A stretch of 64,000 bases of DNA from Aegilops tauschii subsp. strangulata. Lineage: Eukaryota > Streptophyta > Magnoliopsida > Poales > Poaceae. The position numbers and the translations under genes are program-made. Below the pieces are notes generated by a model that did no database searches, had not been told where the DNA came from, and worked only from the letters and a program-made list of their open reading frames with translations. Positions 22,419 to 32,899 of this stretch are shown here, piece after piece (position 1 is the stretch's first letter; every line of letters begins with the position of its first letter). The DNA lies in the NCBI RefSeq assembly GCF_002575655.3, contig NC_053040.3, positions 226,748,628 to 226,812,627 on the forward strand. The letters run 5' to 3'.

Positions 22419-23999
22419 TTTATATAATGATGTAACAGACAACTTTATAGTTAATCTATTTATATTTTGCTCAAAAGCTTGAATTCCTCCTCGTAGGAAG
22501 TACGGGGGTGTTCGGAAAAGCATTAAATCACTCTTTATCCAACGTCTTGGTCCATAAAGGAGGTGATAATGCGGCGAACCAGGCAATCAGACTATAGGGC
22601 GTTAACACTTTCACTTAACCATAGGAGTTTTATGGTGGGGCTACGAGATAGCCCCTGGTATGTATACGGCGCATAGTGCCTTACATATGTTGATCTAAAA
22701 AAGATCCCTCTTGTGACACGGAGAATCACTAAAGATTCGAATAAGTCGTCAAGTGGTTGACCAGCTCTCGCCGCATCATGACAGTTAGTTTTCGGCTTTC
22801 TCTACTGAGGTGCTCATCCGGTCTAAGCCAGGGCACAATCGCAGTAGTTCTCCCTTTACTACCCTAGCCGATAGAGTGGAACGTAGGGTAGCAAGCACAG
22901 GAGCCGGGCAACCCAACTATTGACCAAAGACAATGATTCGGAGCTGATGCATATAAGGCCAAACTTGCAACACCAAAGTACGCTATAGAGCTGTTCGGCC
23001 TTTTACTGGTGACTCGTTTGTTCCCATACTGGGCTCCTGGCAAGTTATGCCGAGGCACGTCTTGTAAGGCAGCCGTTATGGCCGGACTCGTTTTAGAAAG
23101 AGCATGAAATATAAGTTCGGGTAAAGTTTACTGGGAGCAATATGCCAATGATAAATATATAAAGAGTAAAAACCACAACCCAGCCATTTGACATGCTCGG
23201 GGCTGGGAACAGAGGAAAAGGGCATGGTACAGGCTCGAAAAGAAGAGTGCGGTCTACAAAAGCTTATTTTTGGACCTCCTGTCGCACGTCTGCGCCGCCC
23301 ATCCTCGGGGATGGGCATCCTTAACGGGAGTGGCCCCTTAGGTGAGTGCGCGGATCCGAACTTCGAGAGAGTCCGAAGTAGATGCTGTCCTGATGGTCAC
23401 CTGTTTTTAAGAAATTATACAGAAAAATAAGAAAGACGGCTAAAACGTTACGGGGATCTTTGCAGGGTTGTCCATATTGTGCTTCCACCGATGCCCATGG
23501 TATCTTGAGTGCGTAGTTATGTACGCGTGGTGTAAACTTTGCCAGCACAGTAGGTGGGCGGCGGAAGCAGAACTGCTATTTCCATTCTGGGAGTGGTCGA
23601 ACTTCAGAGGGAAAGTGTTTCTGGCCCCTGGTGTTCGGCTGGCGAGCCGATCCGTCATCTTTATCGCCTGGTGGCCTCCTTCCCTTATGATCGGCGTTGA
23701 GTTTACCTGCCTGCTTGAGGACCTAACAGTTTCTGTTGGTATGACTAGTTGGCCTGTCAGGGTGACCGTGAACCTGGCAAGGTCGGTCCAATATCCTGTC
23801 AAGGGTGGATGGTCCATCCTGGTTTGCCTTTAGTGGCTTCTTGCATTGACCGGGCTTCGGATTGTGAAATCCGGCGTTCACCGCTGTGCTGCAGCTGTTG
23901 TGTTCGGTTTGTCGTGGCTTGCCGTTGCCGTCTCGAATTTTGGAGGTGCCCGGGTCGTTGGCGTTGTTGCTTTTACGAGCGAGCTAGTTGTCTTCTCTC
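22419..23999. other. Outer element interior without recognisable genes
   Basis: These 1.6 kb lie between the end of the antisense gene and the C-terminal part of gag. No frame above 125 codons shows a domain, and no RT, RNase H or integrase signature is present on either strand. This is where the pol of an autonomous relative would be expected. Confidence 0.6.
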
Positions 24000-24664
24000 G
24001 CACAAAAGCGAGTCGTTAGAGCGGTAAGGGCTGTCATGGACTTGGGTCCTTCCTGGCCGAGGTGACACGCTAGCCATTCATCCCGGACGCTGTGTTTGAT
24101 GGCTGCGAGGGCTTCTGCGTCCGGACAATCAACAATTTGGTTCTTTTTGACTAAGAACCTAGTCCAGAACTTCCTAACTGACTCGCCGGGCTGCTGGACA
24201 ATGTGACTTAAGTCATCAGCATCTAGAGGCCGGACATATGTTCCTTGGAACTTGTCTCAAAAGGCGTCTTCCAAGTCTTCCCAGCTACCAATAGAATTTT
24301 CTGGTAAACTGTTTAGCCAGTAGCGAGCTGGCCCCGTAAGCGTGAGAGGTATGTATTTGGTGGCATGAAGGTCGTCTCCGTGAGCCATGTGAATATGGAG
24401 GAGGTAATCCTCGATCCATACCGCGGGATCTGTTGTTCTGTCGTATGATTTGATGTTAACGGGTTTGAATCCATCTGGGAATTCATGCTCCATTGCCTTG
24501 TCGATGAAGCAGAGAGGTTGTGCGGCTCCTCTATGTTGGGCCACACTGTGAAGCACCTCCGGCGGACTCCGCTTACGGAGTTCGGACCGGGCATGGTTGG
24601 CTCTGTGGTGTCCGAATGGGTGACCATCATAGTCGGTCGGGGTGTATCTCCGTGATCTGTACAT
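24000..24664 (-). pseudogene. Gag capsid region of the outer element
   Basis: The minus-strand frame reads CFIDKAMEHEFPDGFKPVN, then YDRTTDPAVWIEDYLLHIHM and LNSLPENSIGSWEDLEDAF, the Retrotrans_gag pattern. A TGA at about 24257 interrupts it directly after EDAF. The same frame then continues with QQPGESVRKFWTRFLVKKN and ends near 24000. The upstream acidic frame (24698-26197) probably formed the N-terminal half of the same protein; a short shift separates them at about 24680. No protease follows. Confidence 0.8.
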
Positions 24665-24697
24665 TGATCTTGTGCGCCCTGGTCTATCTTCTAGGTC

Positions 24698-26197
24698 TCA
24701 GTTGATGACGCGGGTGTTCCCTCGAGCTATTTTACTCTTGATTTGATAGCCAGATGGATTGGTATGTTGCTCTGTTTGGGCTGCTACTTTGACTGGACCG
24801 AACTGTGGCCGGCCCGCCGCATTGTTCGATGGTGGTGTGGGCTCCAGCGCCCTGCCATCGTACTGAGGGAGCCACCTACCCTTTGGGTGACTTTTTTCTC
24901 GGCTACTAAGGCCGTATTCCTTGGCGGCCAAGACCTCGGTCCATCTAGCATTGAGCAAATCTTGGCTTGCTTGAAGTTGCAGCTGCTTCTTCCTTAGGCT
25001 CCTTGCAGTGGTTATAAGCCGGCGTTTGAAACGCTCCTGCTCGAGAGGTTCCTTAGGTATGATAAAATCCTCATTGTTGAGGATCTCCTCTTCCTCGGAG
25101 GGTGGGAGATAATTGCTTCCCTTCGAGTCTCCATATGTGGCCTGTTCATCAGGGCTGTCTTGCCCACTTTCCTGTTCCTCCTGTTCAGATTCTTCCTCAA
25201 CAGGGTCTTCATTGTCCGGAGTCCTATCTTTTCTAGTGCTAGCAGTGTTTTCTCTTGGGCGATGTGGCTTGGAGCGGCGCCGTGGGCGCTGGTGTTTGGA
25301 CTGTGTACCAAGAGGTTTATTCGTGACTGGATCCTCCTTGTCATCGTCGAGAGCGTCGTCGGGTGTGTCTATCATACACAGGTCATACCAGGAAGTGGCC
25401 ATCCCGTGTTTAGTGGGTAGGAGGCTCTGGCCCTGCCCCTCATCGTCGTCCATGCCGGCGATGTCCTTGAAGCGAGGATCAGGCGTGTTGGTTGGGTCCT
25501 CGACGGTGGCTATAAAGTGGGTGGCGGGTGGGAAGCAAATTTCTCCATCATCTGCCGTAAGTTCGAACGAAACATAGTTCGGCGACGAGCCATCTGCCAG
25601 GGATAGGTTTTTTAATGAGTTTAGTAGGTCGCCCATGGGCGAGTGTTGGAAGACATCTGCGGCGCTGAACTTGAAGATCGATAACCGATCGAGTTCGGTA
25701 TCCGCGGGCTCGCAGGGTTCGGAACTCGACACCGGAGAAGAGTCCGGGGTTCCGTTGATGCAGATGTCGTATGCAGCGGAATCTGTGAGCGGCTCCAACG
25801 CCGTAGAATCGGTAGCCCCTGCGATAGGGTTGAGCTTCCCATCTTCGGGGGACTTGATCTGCTCTGGATCTAAGGCCAGAGTTGTTGCAGGAGCTCTCTC
25901 CTGGATGCAGCCCGGTGACAGGTTTAAGCCATGTCCATCTGAGCGGAGGGGAGCGATTGCCGCGGTCTCGAATCCGTTGAAGATCAAGTCTCCGCGGATG
26001 TCCGCAACGTAGTTCAAGCTTCCGAATCTGACCTGATGGCCAGGGGCGTAGCTGTCGATCTGCTTCAGATGGCCACGCGAGTTGGCCCGCAGTACGAAGC
26101 CGCCGAAAATGAAGATCTGTCCGGGGAGAAAGATTTCTCCTTGGACAACGTCATCATCGACGATTGAAGGGGCCATCAAACCTTTTGACGATGGCAC
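24698..26197 (-). CDS. N-terminal Gag-like ORF of the outer element
   Basis: A long open frame of 499 residues on the minus strand begins 27 bases inside the right LTR. The N-terminal 100 residues are mixed (GEIFLPGQIFIFGGFVLRAN). The middle is acidic, with many Asp, Glu, Ser and Pro. The later part has basic and acidic blocks (KHQRPRRRSKPHRPRE, EEESEQEEQESGQD) and a possible coiled coil near residues 385-425 (RFKRRLITTARSLRKKQLQL). No enzyme motif is present. Position and direction make it the start of the gag polyprotein. It is intact although the element has lost pol, so it could still make a protein if transcribed. Confidence 0.65.
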   Translation of the reverse strand: MPSSKGLMAPSIVDDDVVQGEIFLPGQIFIFGGFVLRANSRGHLKQIDSYAPGHQVRFGSLNYVADIRGDLIFNGFETAAIAPLRSDGHGLNLSPGCIQERAPATTLALDPEQIKSPEDGKLNPIAGATDSTALEPLTDSAAYDICINGTPDSSPVSSSEPCEPADTELDRLSIFKFSAADVFQHSPMGDLLNSLKNLSLADGSSPNYVSFELTADDGEICFPPATHFIATVEDPTNTPDPRFKDIAGMDDDEGQGQSLLPTKHGMATSWYDLCMIDTPDDALDDDKEDPVTNKPLGTQSKHQRPRRRSKPHRPRENTASTRKDRTPDNEDPVEEESEQEEQESGQDSPDEQATYGDSKGSNYLPPSEEEEILNNEDFIIPKEPLEQERFKRRLITTARSLRKKQLQLQASQDLLNARWTEVLAAKEYGLSSREKSHPKGRWLPQYDGRALEPTPPSNNAAGRPQFGPVKVAAQTEQHTNPSGYQIKSKIARGNTRVIN

Positions 26198-26223
26198 AGT
26201 GGAACTCTCAGTGAAAGCACCAA

Positions 26224-26700
26224 TGTCAATGTCAAAACCGGCGGATCTCGGGTAGGGTCCCGAACTATGCGTCTAGGATCGATGGTAACAGGAGACGGGG
26301 GACACGATGTTTACCCAGGTTCGGGCCCTCTCTATGGAGGTAATACCCTACTTCCTGCTTGATTTATCTTGATGAATATGATTATTAGAAGAGTTGATCT
26401 ACCACGAGATCGTAATGGCTAAACCCTAGAAGCCTAGCCTATGTGTATATGGTAATGAATGTGTCCTATCCAGACTATGCTCTCCGGTTTATATAGACAC
26501 CAGAGAGATCTAGGGTTACATGGGGTTGGTTACATAAGAAGGAATGTTCATAGTTGGTCGCCTAGCTTGCCTTCCATGCCAAGGAAAATCCAATCCGCAC
26601 ACGAGTATGGTCTTCGGTCTTCATGTCTTCACAGCCCATCAGTCCGGCCCATGGATAGCAGGCCGGACGCCCGAGGACCCCGTAGTCCAGGACTCCCTCA
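26224..26700 (-). repeat. Outer element LTR (right, 5' LTR in element sense)
   Basis: This 477-base LTR is the partner of 7139-7617. On the minus strand it starts TGAGGGAGTCCTGG and carries TATATAAACC at about 26487-26496. It is followed by GGCTC, the target duplication. Confidence 0.93.
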
Positions 26701-27100
26701 GGCTCCAGCTTATATATATACTGTAGTACGGACTGAGCTCCGGTGCCTTAACTGCACCTGCTTTTGGCTGTATGACAGGTGGGCCAGCCACATTTTGGGC
26801 CCACCTGTCATAAACCCAAAGGCAGGTGCACTAAAGTGAATGAAGCTGCGTCCATATAGTACTCATGTATACGACTAATATATAGTGGAGTGGTTTTCTT
26901 ATTCTCTCCATAACAATCGTTTTAAATTGTGTAAGTACGAAACGAAACTCTTTATTTAACGTACCCGTGAAGAAAACTACTACTTCCGATGAACTAACGA
27001 TCCACGCGTCCTGGTCGCACTTCCTGTCCTTCACGTGCGGTACACTACCCTCCCTCAAGTGAACAACCACACATGCGCCAAATTATCGAAAAGGTGTGAG
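26701..27100 (-). promoter_or_regulatory. Displaced TATA and upstream region of copy A
   Basis: The right flank of the outer element starts GGCTCCAGCTTATATATATAC and continues into ATATATAGTGGAGTGGTTTTC (26876-26896), CTCTCCATAACAATCGTTTT and AACAACC. Copies C (30150-30300) and D (34080-34250) have the same order without an insertion: GGCTC, a TATA run, AGTGG, CTCCATA and TTTTA(A/T)ATT. It is therefore the promoter side of copy A, cut off from its body at 7138. Confidence 0.6.
26754..26829. repeat. Foldback (hairpin) repeat, probable small MITE
   Basis: Arms starting GCACCTGC at 26754 and ending GCAGGTGC at 26829 pair through TATGACAGGTGGGCC and GGGCCCACCTGTCATA. This gives a stem of about 32 pairs with a few mismatches and a loop of about 10 bases. 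Confidence 0.65.
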
Positions 27101-27199
27101 AGTGTGTACAAATAAATAATTTTAACTTCAATTATCGGAAAGGTTTGAGAGTATGTACAGTTTGCTCTCTAATAATTATGGTTTGTTGTGTTCGGCCTA

Positions 27200-27267
27200 A
27201 ACTTGGTCAAACTTTACAAAGTTTGACTTCAGTCAAATCTAATATGCGGAGTAATAAAAATGGAGGG
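27200..27267. repeat. Stowaway MITE remnant
   Basis: One end survives: TTGGTCAAACTTTACAAAGT, then CTAATATGCGGAGTAATAAA and ATGGAGGGCTA, which is the inner-to-outer order of a common Triticeae Stowaway end. The opposite end is missing. Confidence 0.55.
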
Positions 27268-27269
27268 CT

Positions 27270-28745
27270 ACTACGTCCATCCGGGTTTTTAGGCCACACC
27301 ATTTTTTAAATCAAAGTTAATAGCTGGACAAATAAAATTACAGAGGAGCTGGAGACAAAGTTGTGAGAAGGCTTAGAAATCAATACAAAACTTATGCTCT
27401 TAGTACCAACGTCGATCCTTCTTCAAGGAAACATTTGGTTCATAGCCAATTGTGTGATAAAATTGCACCAACGTGAAAGACGACTGCGTCTCCAACGCAA
27501 CCAAGGTGAACTGACGAAGGTATCATCTTTGTGGGTAACAAGCAAAGAGCACTGATGGAAGACAGCTTGTTTTTCATTGAAAATCGATCAGCTTCACTAG
27601 CCGACGCAACCATCAGGCGCAACCATGAGCATCGATAAGTCATCGTGGTGATGCATCATCCATTTGGCATCAAGTTTGGGTGAGGCACCTATGATGTTCG
27701 ACAAATCCTCACTGTGGTCTATTTCTTCTCAGTAATCAAGCTCGAGGAAGGAAGAACCCCGTGGCAGAGGACAGTGAGGCGCAATAACAATGGCCATCCA
27801 ATTTTGTGCAGTTCCACTAAAATTGAGGAAGACATGCCCGGGTATGGAGATACGCATCGCTGTTTCCAAAAATATAAAAAAGGGATATAGTGTTGTTACT
27901 TTGTTTTACAAGATTAACAACGACATCTCAATTGTCAATAAGAATTATGAAAAGTACACCAACAAACAGAAGCATCATGATTATCTTGATGGGAACTAAA
28001 CCAGGATACCCGAGAAAAAAAGCATTTCTTCATTTAACCAGTGATAGTATTAGATTAGCAGCAGCAATAGGAGCATATGGACAATGACCGCACAACCACC
28101 ATGTACTTTTTGTCGAAACAACATGTATACCTCCACCGAGGCATAAATCAGGACAACTTTCCGAGTGGCATTTCCTCTATAATAGTAGGTGATGTTGGAC
28201 TAGCCGGTGAACCCTAGCTAATATACATGGGGAGCTGGGGAGCAGTCGCATAGAAGAAAACCCGCATGCAGCGAGCTGGGGAGCTGGACCAGTACAAGAA
28301 GTTATACCTCAGGTGGGCGAGATGTCGCTTAGGCGGGCGGGCAGGATCTGCCCACATGACGGCAACGAACAAGGGCGCGGAGGACCTTCGTCCGCGCCAG
28401 CGCCGGCTCCGAGAGGACGGTGCGCATCGGCTTCCTCCATCGCTGACGGCGACAACGTCAACGCGGCACCTCCTCACCTCCCGTAGCAGACGGGATTCGG
28501 CCGGATCTGTGACCACCGGTGAGGAGAGAGATAGTGTGGACACTGTCATCTTGTTTTGATATGGAGAGGGTGAGAGAGCGAGACGCGAGAAACTCTATCA
28601 AACAAGAGGCTATAATGGAGTAAAAAATCTCTCCATAGCAGTGGTTTTAAATAGAACGTGTTCCCGAAAAAAGAAACGAAAACAGGCGGACAATTTTTTA
28701 ACGTACCAAGAAAGAAAACTCGATCAAAAACACGCCCCCGCTTCC
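27270..28745 (-). pseudogene. Copy B of the exon-repeat family
   Basis: A minus-strand unit. The upstream side at 28617-28720 has CTCTCCATAGCAGTGGTTTT as in the other copies. The first-exon-like block (28214-28560) is GC-rich and similar to copies A and D on the nucleotide level (shared GGCGGGCGG...TCTGCCCA context near 28335-28360). It ends at AG|GTATAAC on the minus strand near 28310. The longest frame there (111 codons) is not shared by the other copies. The exon motif TGCAGTTCCACTAAAAT lies at 27801-27823, but the sequence on its far side differs. Sequence at 27340-27380 (GACAAAGTTGTGAGAAGGC) recurs in C and D. I do not recognise the product and doubt that it codes. Confidence 0.45.
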
Positions 28746-29389
28746 AGGTCGCGAGAGTCGTCGCGCACACGCACATAGACATAGACATGCATATCCGTGT
28801 TTACGTAAAATTCCATTTCCATCTCCATCTCCAATCATATTTGTCCAACTGGCACATTATTTACGTTGTTAATTATATACGTGGCAATATTAACATACAT
28901 CATCTCTTGTTTGCGGGCGTCCGGACCGCTGCCATGGCCACTCCTGACCAACCCGAACCCTCTTCATCACCCGCGCGTGCTTCCCGCCTGAAACGGTCAG
29001 TGCCACATTCATGCCCGGCCAGAGCGGACGCGACCTCTCACTGGCGCCAGCATTGAAGCGGCACGCCGGCCGAGAGAGCGTCGCCCGCTCCACTTCCTGG
29101 TGCACGCGACTGCTCCGCGTTCAAAGGTCGCAATAGCCGGCCACAACATGCATGTAAAAAGTTCTTGGGAGTCCGTGCTACAGCTAGCTGTCCTCCCCCA
29201 ACTCGTCAATCTCTTCCATTAGTACTAGTACTCCATGGCGCAATCCATCGACAAGCAGACGGTAAAGATATCGTATACTCGGTTTGCGGTGAGTGGCATG
29301 CCGAGCGACCGTGTGGGGTCGAGCCGTGGAGGAGGGTGAGACACGAAAGTGACATACGTGATTTAAACGTTGGTTTTGCTCGATGGCGC
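28746..29389. other. Intergenic, nothing firm recognised
   Basis: No repeat end is seen. A 132-codon plus-strand frame (28658-29056) with a Pro/Ser-rich start at ATG 28934 has no recognisable motif and overlaps AT-rich non-coding sequence. I do not support it as a gene. Confidence 0.4.
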
Positions 29390-30320
29390 GATCCAACGAA
29401 ACAAAACGTTGGTTTCTCTCCGTTCCATTTTTTCTCCGGAAAAACGGAAACTTTCCACTCCATTTTCATTCCTACTCCAAGGTTGCCCCGTTACAACATT
29501 CCATCAAATACAAAGGAAAACTAACACACATGCTGATGCATCTCAATGATTCACAGATCATAGCCAATATTTACTTCACAACTAAAGACAAAAGTTGTGA
29601 GAGCGTGTACGAAAGAAAAACTACTGATGGGGTCACTACGACTTAAACCCTAAACCCTAAACAGGATTTAATTTCCTGGCCAGGTAGAACCTGTCGAAGG
29701 AAAGACGGCTGGCACCCTCGGATCATACGATGCTTTTGTGCAGTTCCACTAAAATCGAGCTGAGCATCCCTGATGGCGAAGATATTAAAGAAGTGTGATT
29801 AGAATAATAGTACTGGCACTAGTTCATGAGACATAAACTCATCACAAGTAGAAGCCGGTAGAAGTAGAGAAAGATCGACATGGAGATGGAGCTACGTGGG
29901 GAGCTGCGGAAGTGGTCAAGCCGGCTCCAAAAGGAAGATGGACTACCTGGGATGTCGGGCTGTAGCTAGAAGGGCGGTTGGGACGAGGCATCGGCCCATA
30001 CGGCGGTGACCCCCGACTGGGACGCACCGACTGTGGATTTTCTCCCTCGCCGATGTCGACCGCGTCTACGCAGAACATTGTTCCCTTCCCCCAGCTGCGG
30101 GATCAGGCCGGATATGTGACCAGCGGTGTGGCCACCGTTGTTCTATGCTTGTGAAGAGAGCAACCCAAGCAAGCAGGCTTGTAGCTTAGGCTCCTGCTAG
30201 TGTATATATAGTGGTTTTCTTTTTCTCTCCATATCAACCATTTTATATTGCGTACGTGTCATTGAAGAGTGAAATGATGGTTGCTTCTTCCGACTAACTT
30301 ACTTTGTGATTTGACTGCTC
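29390..30320 (-). pseudogene. Copy C of the exon-repeat family
   Basis: A compact minus-strand unit. Its TATA run (minus-strand CTATATATACAC) is at about 30202-30215, beside GGCTC and AGTGG. The GC-rich first-exon block at 29860-30140 has a 78-codon frame from ATG 30078 (MFCVDAVDIGEGENPQSVR) that is not conserved elsewhere. The exon block at 29734-29772 shows CATCAG|GGATGCTCAGCTC on the minus strand and ends with TTTTAGTGGAACTGCACAAA. The 3' part (29530-29620) matches copy D at 33000-33075 closely. It is the cleanest, shortest copy and so the best template for understanding the family. Confidence 0.5.
29644..29661. repeat. Short telomere-like repeat
   Basis: TAAACCCTAAACCCTAAA is two and a half units of the plant telomere repeat. 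It is too short to mean more than chance or a telo-box. Confidence 0.6.
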
Positions 30321-30618
30321 CTTTAGTGGCCCCTACACGTACTCCCCCTATGTGTATGCAACATTCACACGTACACATGGACGCAAAAATGCGCGCGGCG
30401 CCCTAATGCATGCATGTCCGCGCACACGACGGAACACACACGGTCACGCTCAAGTGCTCAACCTACATGTGCATGCACACACATACCCAGCCAGGGTGAG
30501 CTAGTGACCGTATAAACACCGGAAAATGTATATATTGAGCGCAATGAGCGTATTATGAAGCCCACTAACCGTATTTTTAAAAATATACAATGACAGACAG
30601 TGTATTTATCTCGTTTGA
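30321..30618. other. Intergenic, nothing recognised
   Basis: It contains many short CACAC and GTGCATG runs but no gene or clear transposon end. Confidence 0.5.
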
Positions 30619-31005
30619 AATTAAGCCATATTAACCGGAGGGGAGGCAGTATGGACTAGCATTACTTTGCTGTGTCCCGTCAACTTGCCGAACGAGGAGA
30701 AGCTTGCAGGACGGGAGAAGCTTGCGCGCGGTGGCTCGCAGGACAAGGAGAAACTTTTGACTAATGCAAGCTCTCCCTCGCTTAGGCGGTGGACGTGCAA
30801 CAGTTAATTCAGTGTCAGATTGCGAGAAGCATACACTATACTAGTACTATTATTGTTTGACTTTCCGAAGAGGCGAACAACCAAGCGCAAAGTTTACTAG
30901 TACTAGTACTACTACTATAGTCTATAGAGGTATGTACTATACTAGTACTAGGAACCGGATGGAGGAGCGTCTGCACTCTTATTATATTTTTAAAATGTGA
31001 TAAAG
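30619..31005 (+). repeat. Direct repeat, copy 1
   Basis: It starts AATTAAGCCATATTAACCGG and runs through GAACGAGGAGAAGCTTGCAG to TGATAAAG. It matches 31373-31724 along its whole length with several small indels. No coding frame is seen. Confidence 0.8.
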
Positions 31006-31009
31006 CAAT

Positions 31010-31372
31010 CTTCAACACATTTGGTTCTCTTCGAGGGTTCTCACATGTGATAATGGAAGTTGATTGTATGGAACACTCGCCACAATTCTCGCTTAATTCT
31101 GGCTCATATCCTGTTACAAATAGGAGCTCTCGGTAATATTTCCTCTTCTTTTTTGTTATTCAGCATATAAATAGGTCAGCAAACCTTGCGGCGCATCTTT
31201 GTGCGAACCGTGCTTGCTGCACTTTGAATGTGGCCGAGAGCTGGCTTGATGAAACACCTCGCTTCCTACTTCTTTTTTGCGGGGTACCTCGCTTCCTAGT
31301 GACCAGTGTCTTGGCTGATCGTCCTAAGAATGCTTATATATGAATAAAGCTCTCTCATTTACCCGCAAAAAA
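31010..31372 (+). mobile_element. 5'-truncated LINE, RNase H C-terminus and tail
   Basis: The plus-strand frame gives IMEVDCMEHSP, then after a stop at about 31133 VIQHINRSANLAAHLCANRA and VAESWLDETPRFL. This is the C-terminal part of the RNase H-like (RVT_3) domain common at the end of plant LINE ORF2 proteins: the catalytic-strand VDC, then the HxNRxAN...AHLCA motif. AATAAAGC (31343) and a short A run (31367-31372) follow, as at a LINE 3' end. It lies exactly between the two copies of the direct repeat. Confidence 0.7.
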
Positions 31373-31724
31373 GATTAAGCCATATTAACCGGAAAGGAGG
31401 GAGTATGGAGTAGCACTACTTTTTGGTGTGTCTCGTCAACTCGCAGAACGAGGAGAAGCTTGCAGGACAAGCTGAAGCTCGCTTACGCCATTTGACTAAT
31501 GCAACGTACCCTAGCCTAGGCGGTGGACATGCATTAGTTCATTCGATGTCAGATTGCCAGAGGCATACACTGTAGTACCGAACATGCGGAGTACCATCAT
31601 TGTTCGACTTCACGAAGAGGCAAAGAGCCAAGCGCAAGGTTTAGTAGTACGAGTAGTACTACTACTAGAACCGCATGGTGGAGCCTCTGTACTCTTATTT
31701 TTCTTAATCTTTGATAAAGTACAC
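31373..31724 (+). repeat. Direct repeat, copy 2
   Basis: It begins GATTAAGCCATATTAACCGG directly after the LINE A-tail and parallels 30619-31005 (GAACGAGGAGAAGCTTGCAG, TAGGCGGTGGAC, TAGTACTACTACTA). Confidence 0.8.
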
Positions 31725-31985
31725 ATTTATTCCGGAGAAGGGCGGAAAACGGCAGCCCAACATGTAATGATGATATCGATCAACCATGCTCGAATATATC
31801 TTGGCCTCCGTGCGAGCCCGTCTGTGTGTTCTCGCTCCTCGTCACTCTCAAGGAACGGCGGGTTGGCCATTTTGCCGTCAATTGAGATTGGTTTGCTCAC
31901 ACTCCGGTCCCACATGTCAGTGATATGCCAAGAGGAGGTGCGTTGACCGACTGGCCATACGCGTACATGGTTTTGCACCTTCATA

Positions 31986-32347
31986 CTACTCCTCCCTCCG
32001 TCACAGTTTACAGGGCGCGCTTCGTTATGATGCATTTCTCTCAATGCATTTCCACCACCAGAGGGACTTTAGACGCGTTTGGTTTAATGCTCAATTAATT
32101 AGGGCATGGTAACCGCAATCAAGTCCACAATTTTCTCTCGATGTACTACGGAGTGGAGTAAGTGCACGCATGTGTGTACCCGGGGTGGAAGCACTGCATG
32201 CATGTGTGAACGCATTATTTCCTCTAGTAATAGACGCCGTGCTATAACTACCAATGCTATTTTTCAGGCCGATCGCTAGTCGCCTTGGTCCCAGAGATTT
32301 TTTATTTTTCTGAAGCGCGCTCTATAAACAGTGACGGATGGAGTAGT
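31986..32347. mobile_element. Stowaway-like MITE, 362 bp
   Basis: The left end CTCCCTCCGTCACAGTTTAC is followed by AGGGCGCGCTTC. The right end, reverse-complemented, gives CCATCCGTCACTGTTTATAG, then AGCGCGCTTCAG. TA flanks both sides. It is longer than usual, so it may hold another insertion. Confidence 0.7.
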
Positions 32348-32495
32348 ATGAGCGGATTCAAAGAAGAGCGTATTGATGGTTGCTTCTTCCGAGCAACTTA
32401 CAGTGGGAAAGGTGGGGCTTTTGATTTGACTGCTCATTACTCACTATTAATGCGGCGCAACGACCGGGCTGAGTCTCCCATGCGGCTATGCACTA

Positions 32496-32707
32496 CCCCC
32501 TCGGTTCTTAAATATACTCCGGAGTATTTGTCTTTCTAGAGATTTCAACGAGTGACTACTCAAATATTTGTCTTTTTAGAGATTCAAATGGACTACTACA
32601 TACGGATGTATATAGACATATTTTAGAGTGTAGATTCACTCATTTTTCTCTGTATGTAGTCACTTGTTGTAATCTCTAGGAAGTTAAATATTTAGGAACG
32701 GAGGGAG
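32496..32707. mobile_element. Stowaway MITE, 212 bp
   Basis: The ends CCCCCTCGGTTCTTAAATAT and, on the other strand, CTCCCTCCGTTCCTAAATAT are inverted and flanked by TA. The inside is a near-palindrome containing AGTGACTAC and TGTATGTAGTCACT. Confidence 0.8.
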
Positions 32708-32716
32708 TACACATAG

Positions 32717-32797
32717 GAAGCAAAATGAGTGAATCTACACTCTAAAATATGCCCATTTGAAATTTGTAAAAAGACAAATATTTAGGAACGAAGGAGT
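32717..32797. repeat. Deleted copy of the same Stowaway family
   Basis: It runs GAAGCAAAATGAGTGAATCT to AAATATTTAGGAACGAAGGA. It is the right half of the neighbouring MITE family, joined to it with the left half missing. Confidence 0.65.
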
Positions 32798-32899
32798 ATA
32801 ATTTTGTGCATGGCACATGGACCCGGATGCCGAAGAGGCTTCTGGCAATGCTATCAAGCTTCCAGCATTTGTTTACATAATTGACGTACTATACAAATA

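Larger units (their letters stand above)
7139..26700 (-). mobile_element. Outer Gypsy-type LTR retrotransposon, pol-less, with nested insertion
   Basis: It is bounded by two direct LTRs (7139-7617 and 26224-26700) and a perfect 5-bp target duplication GGCTC (7134-7138 and 26701-26705). Ends are TG...CA. The sense strand is minus: a TTGGTGCTTTCA primer-site-like sequence lies just inside the right LTR, followed by gag (26197 down to about 24000). No protease, RT, RNase H or integrase is recognisable between 24000 and 7618 once the inner element is set aside, so it is a non-autonomous or deleted form. It carries a multi-exon gene on the opposite strand (8129-22418). The two LTRs differ by roughly 19 substitutions over about 477 bases in a hand alignment, so it is an old but not ancient insertion. 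Length without the inner element is about 8.3 kb. Confidence 0.9.

Noticed and set aside
29644..29661. Interstitial telomere or chromosome-fusion scar
   Set aside because: Only about 2.5 units of the telomere repeat; far too short.
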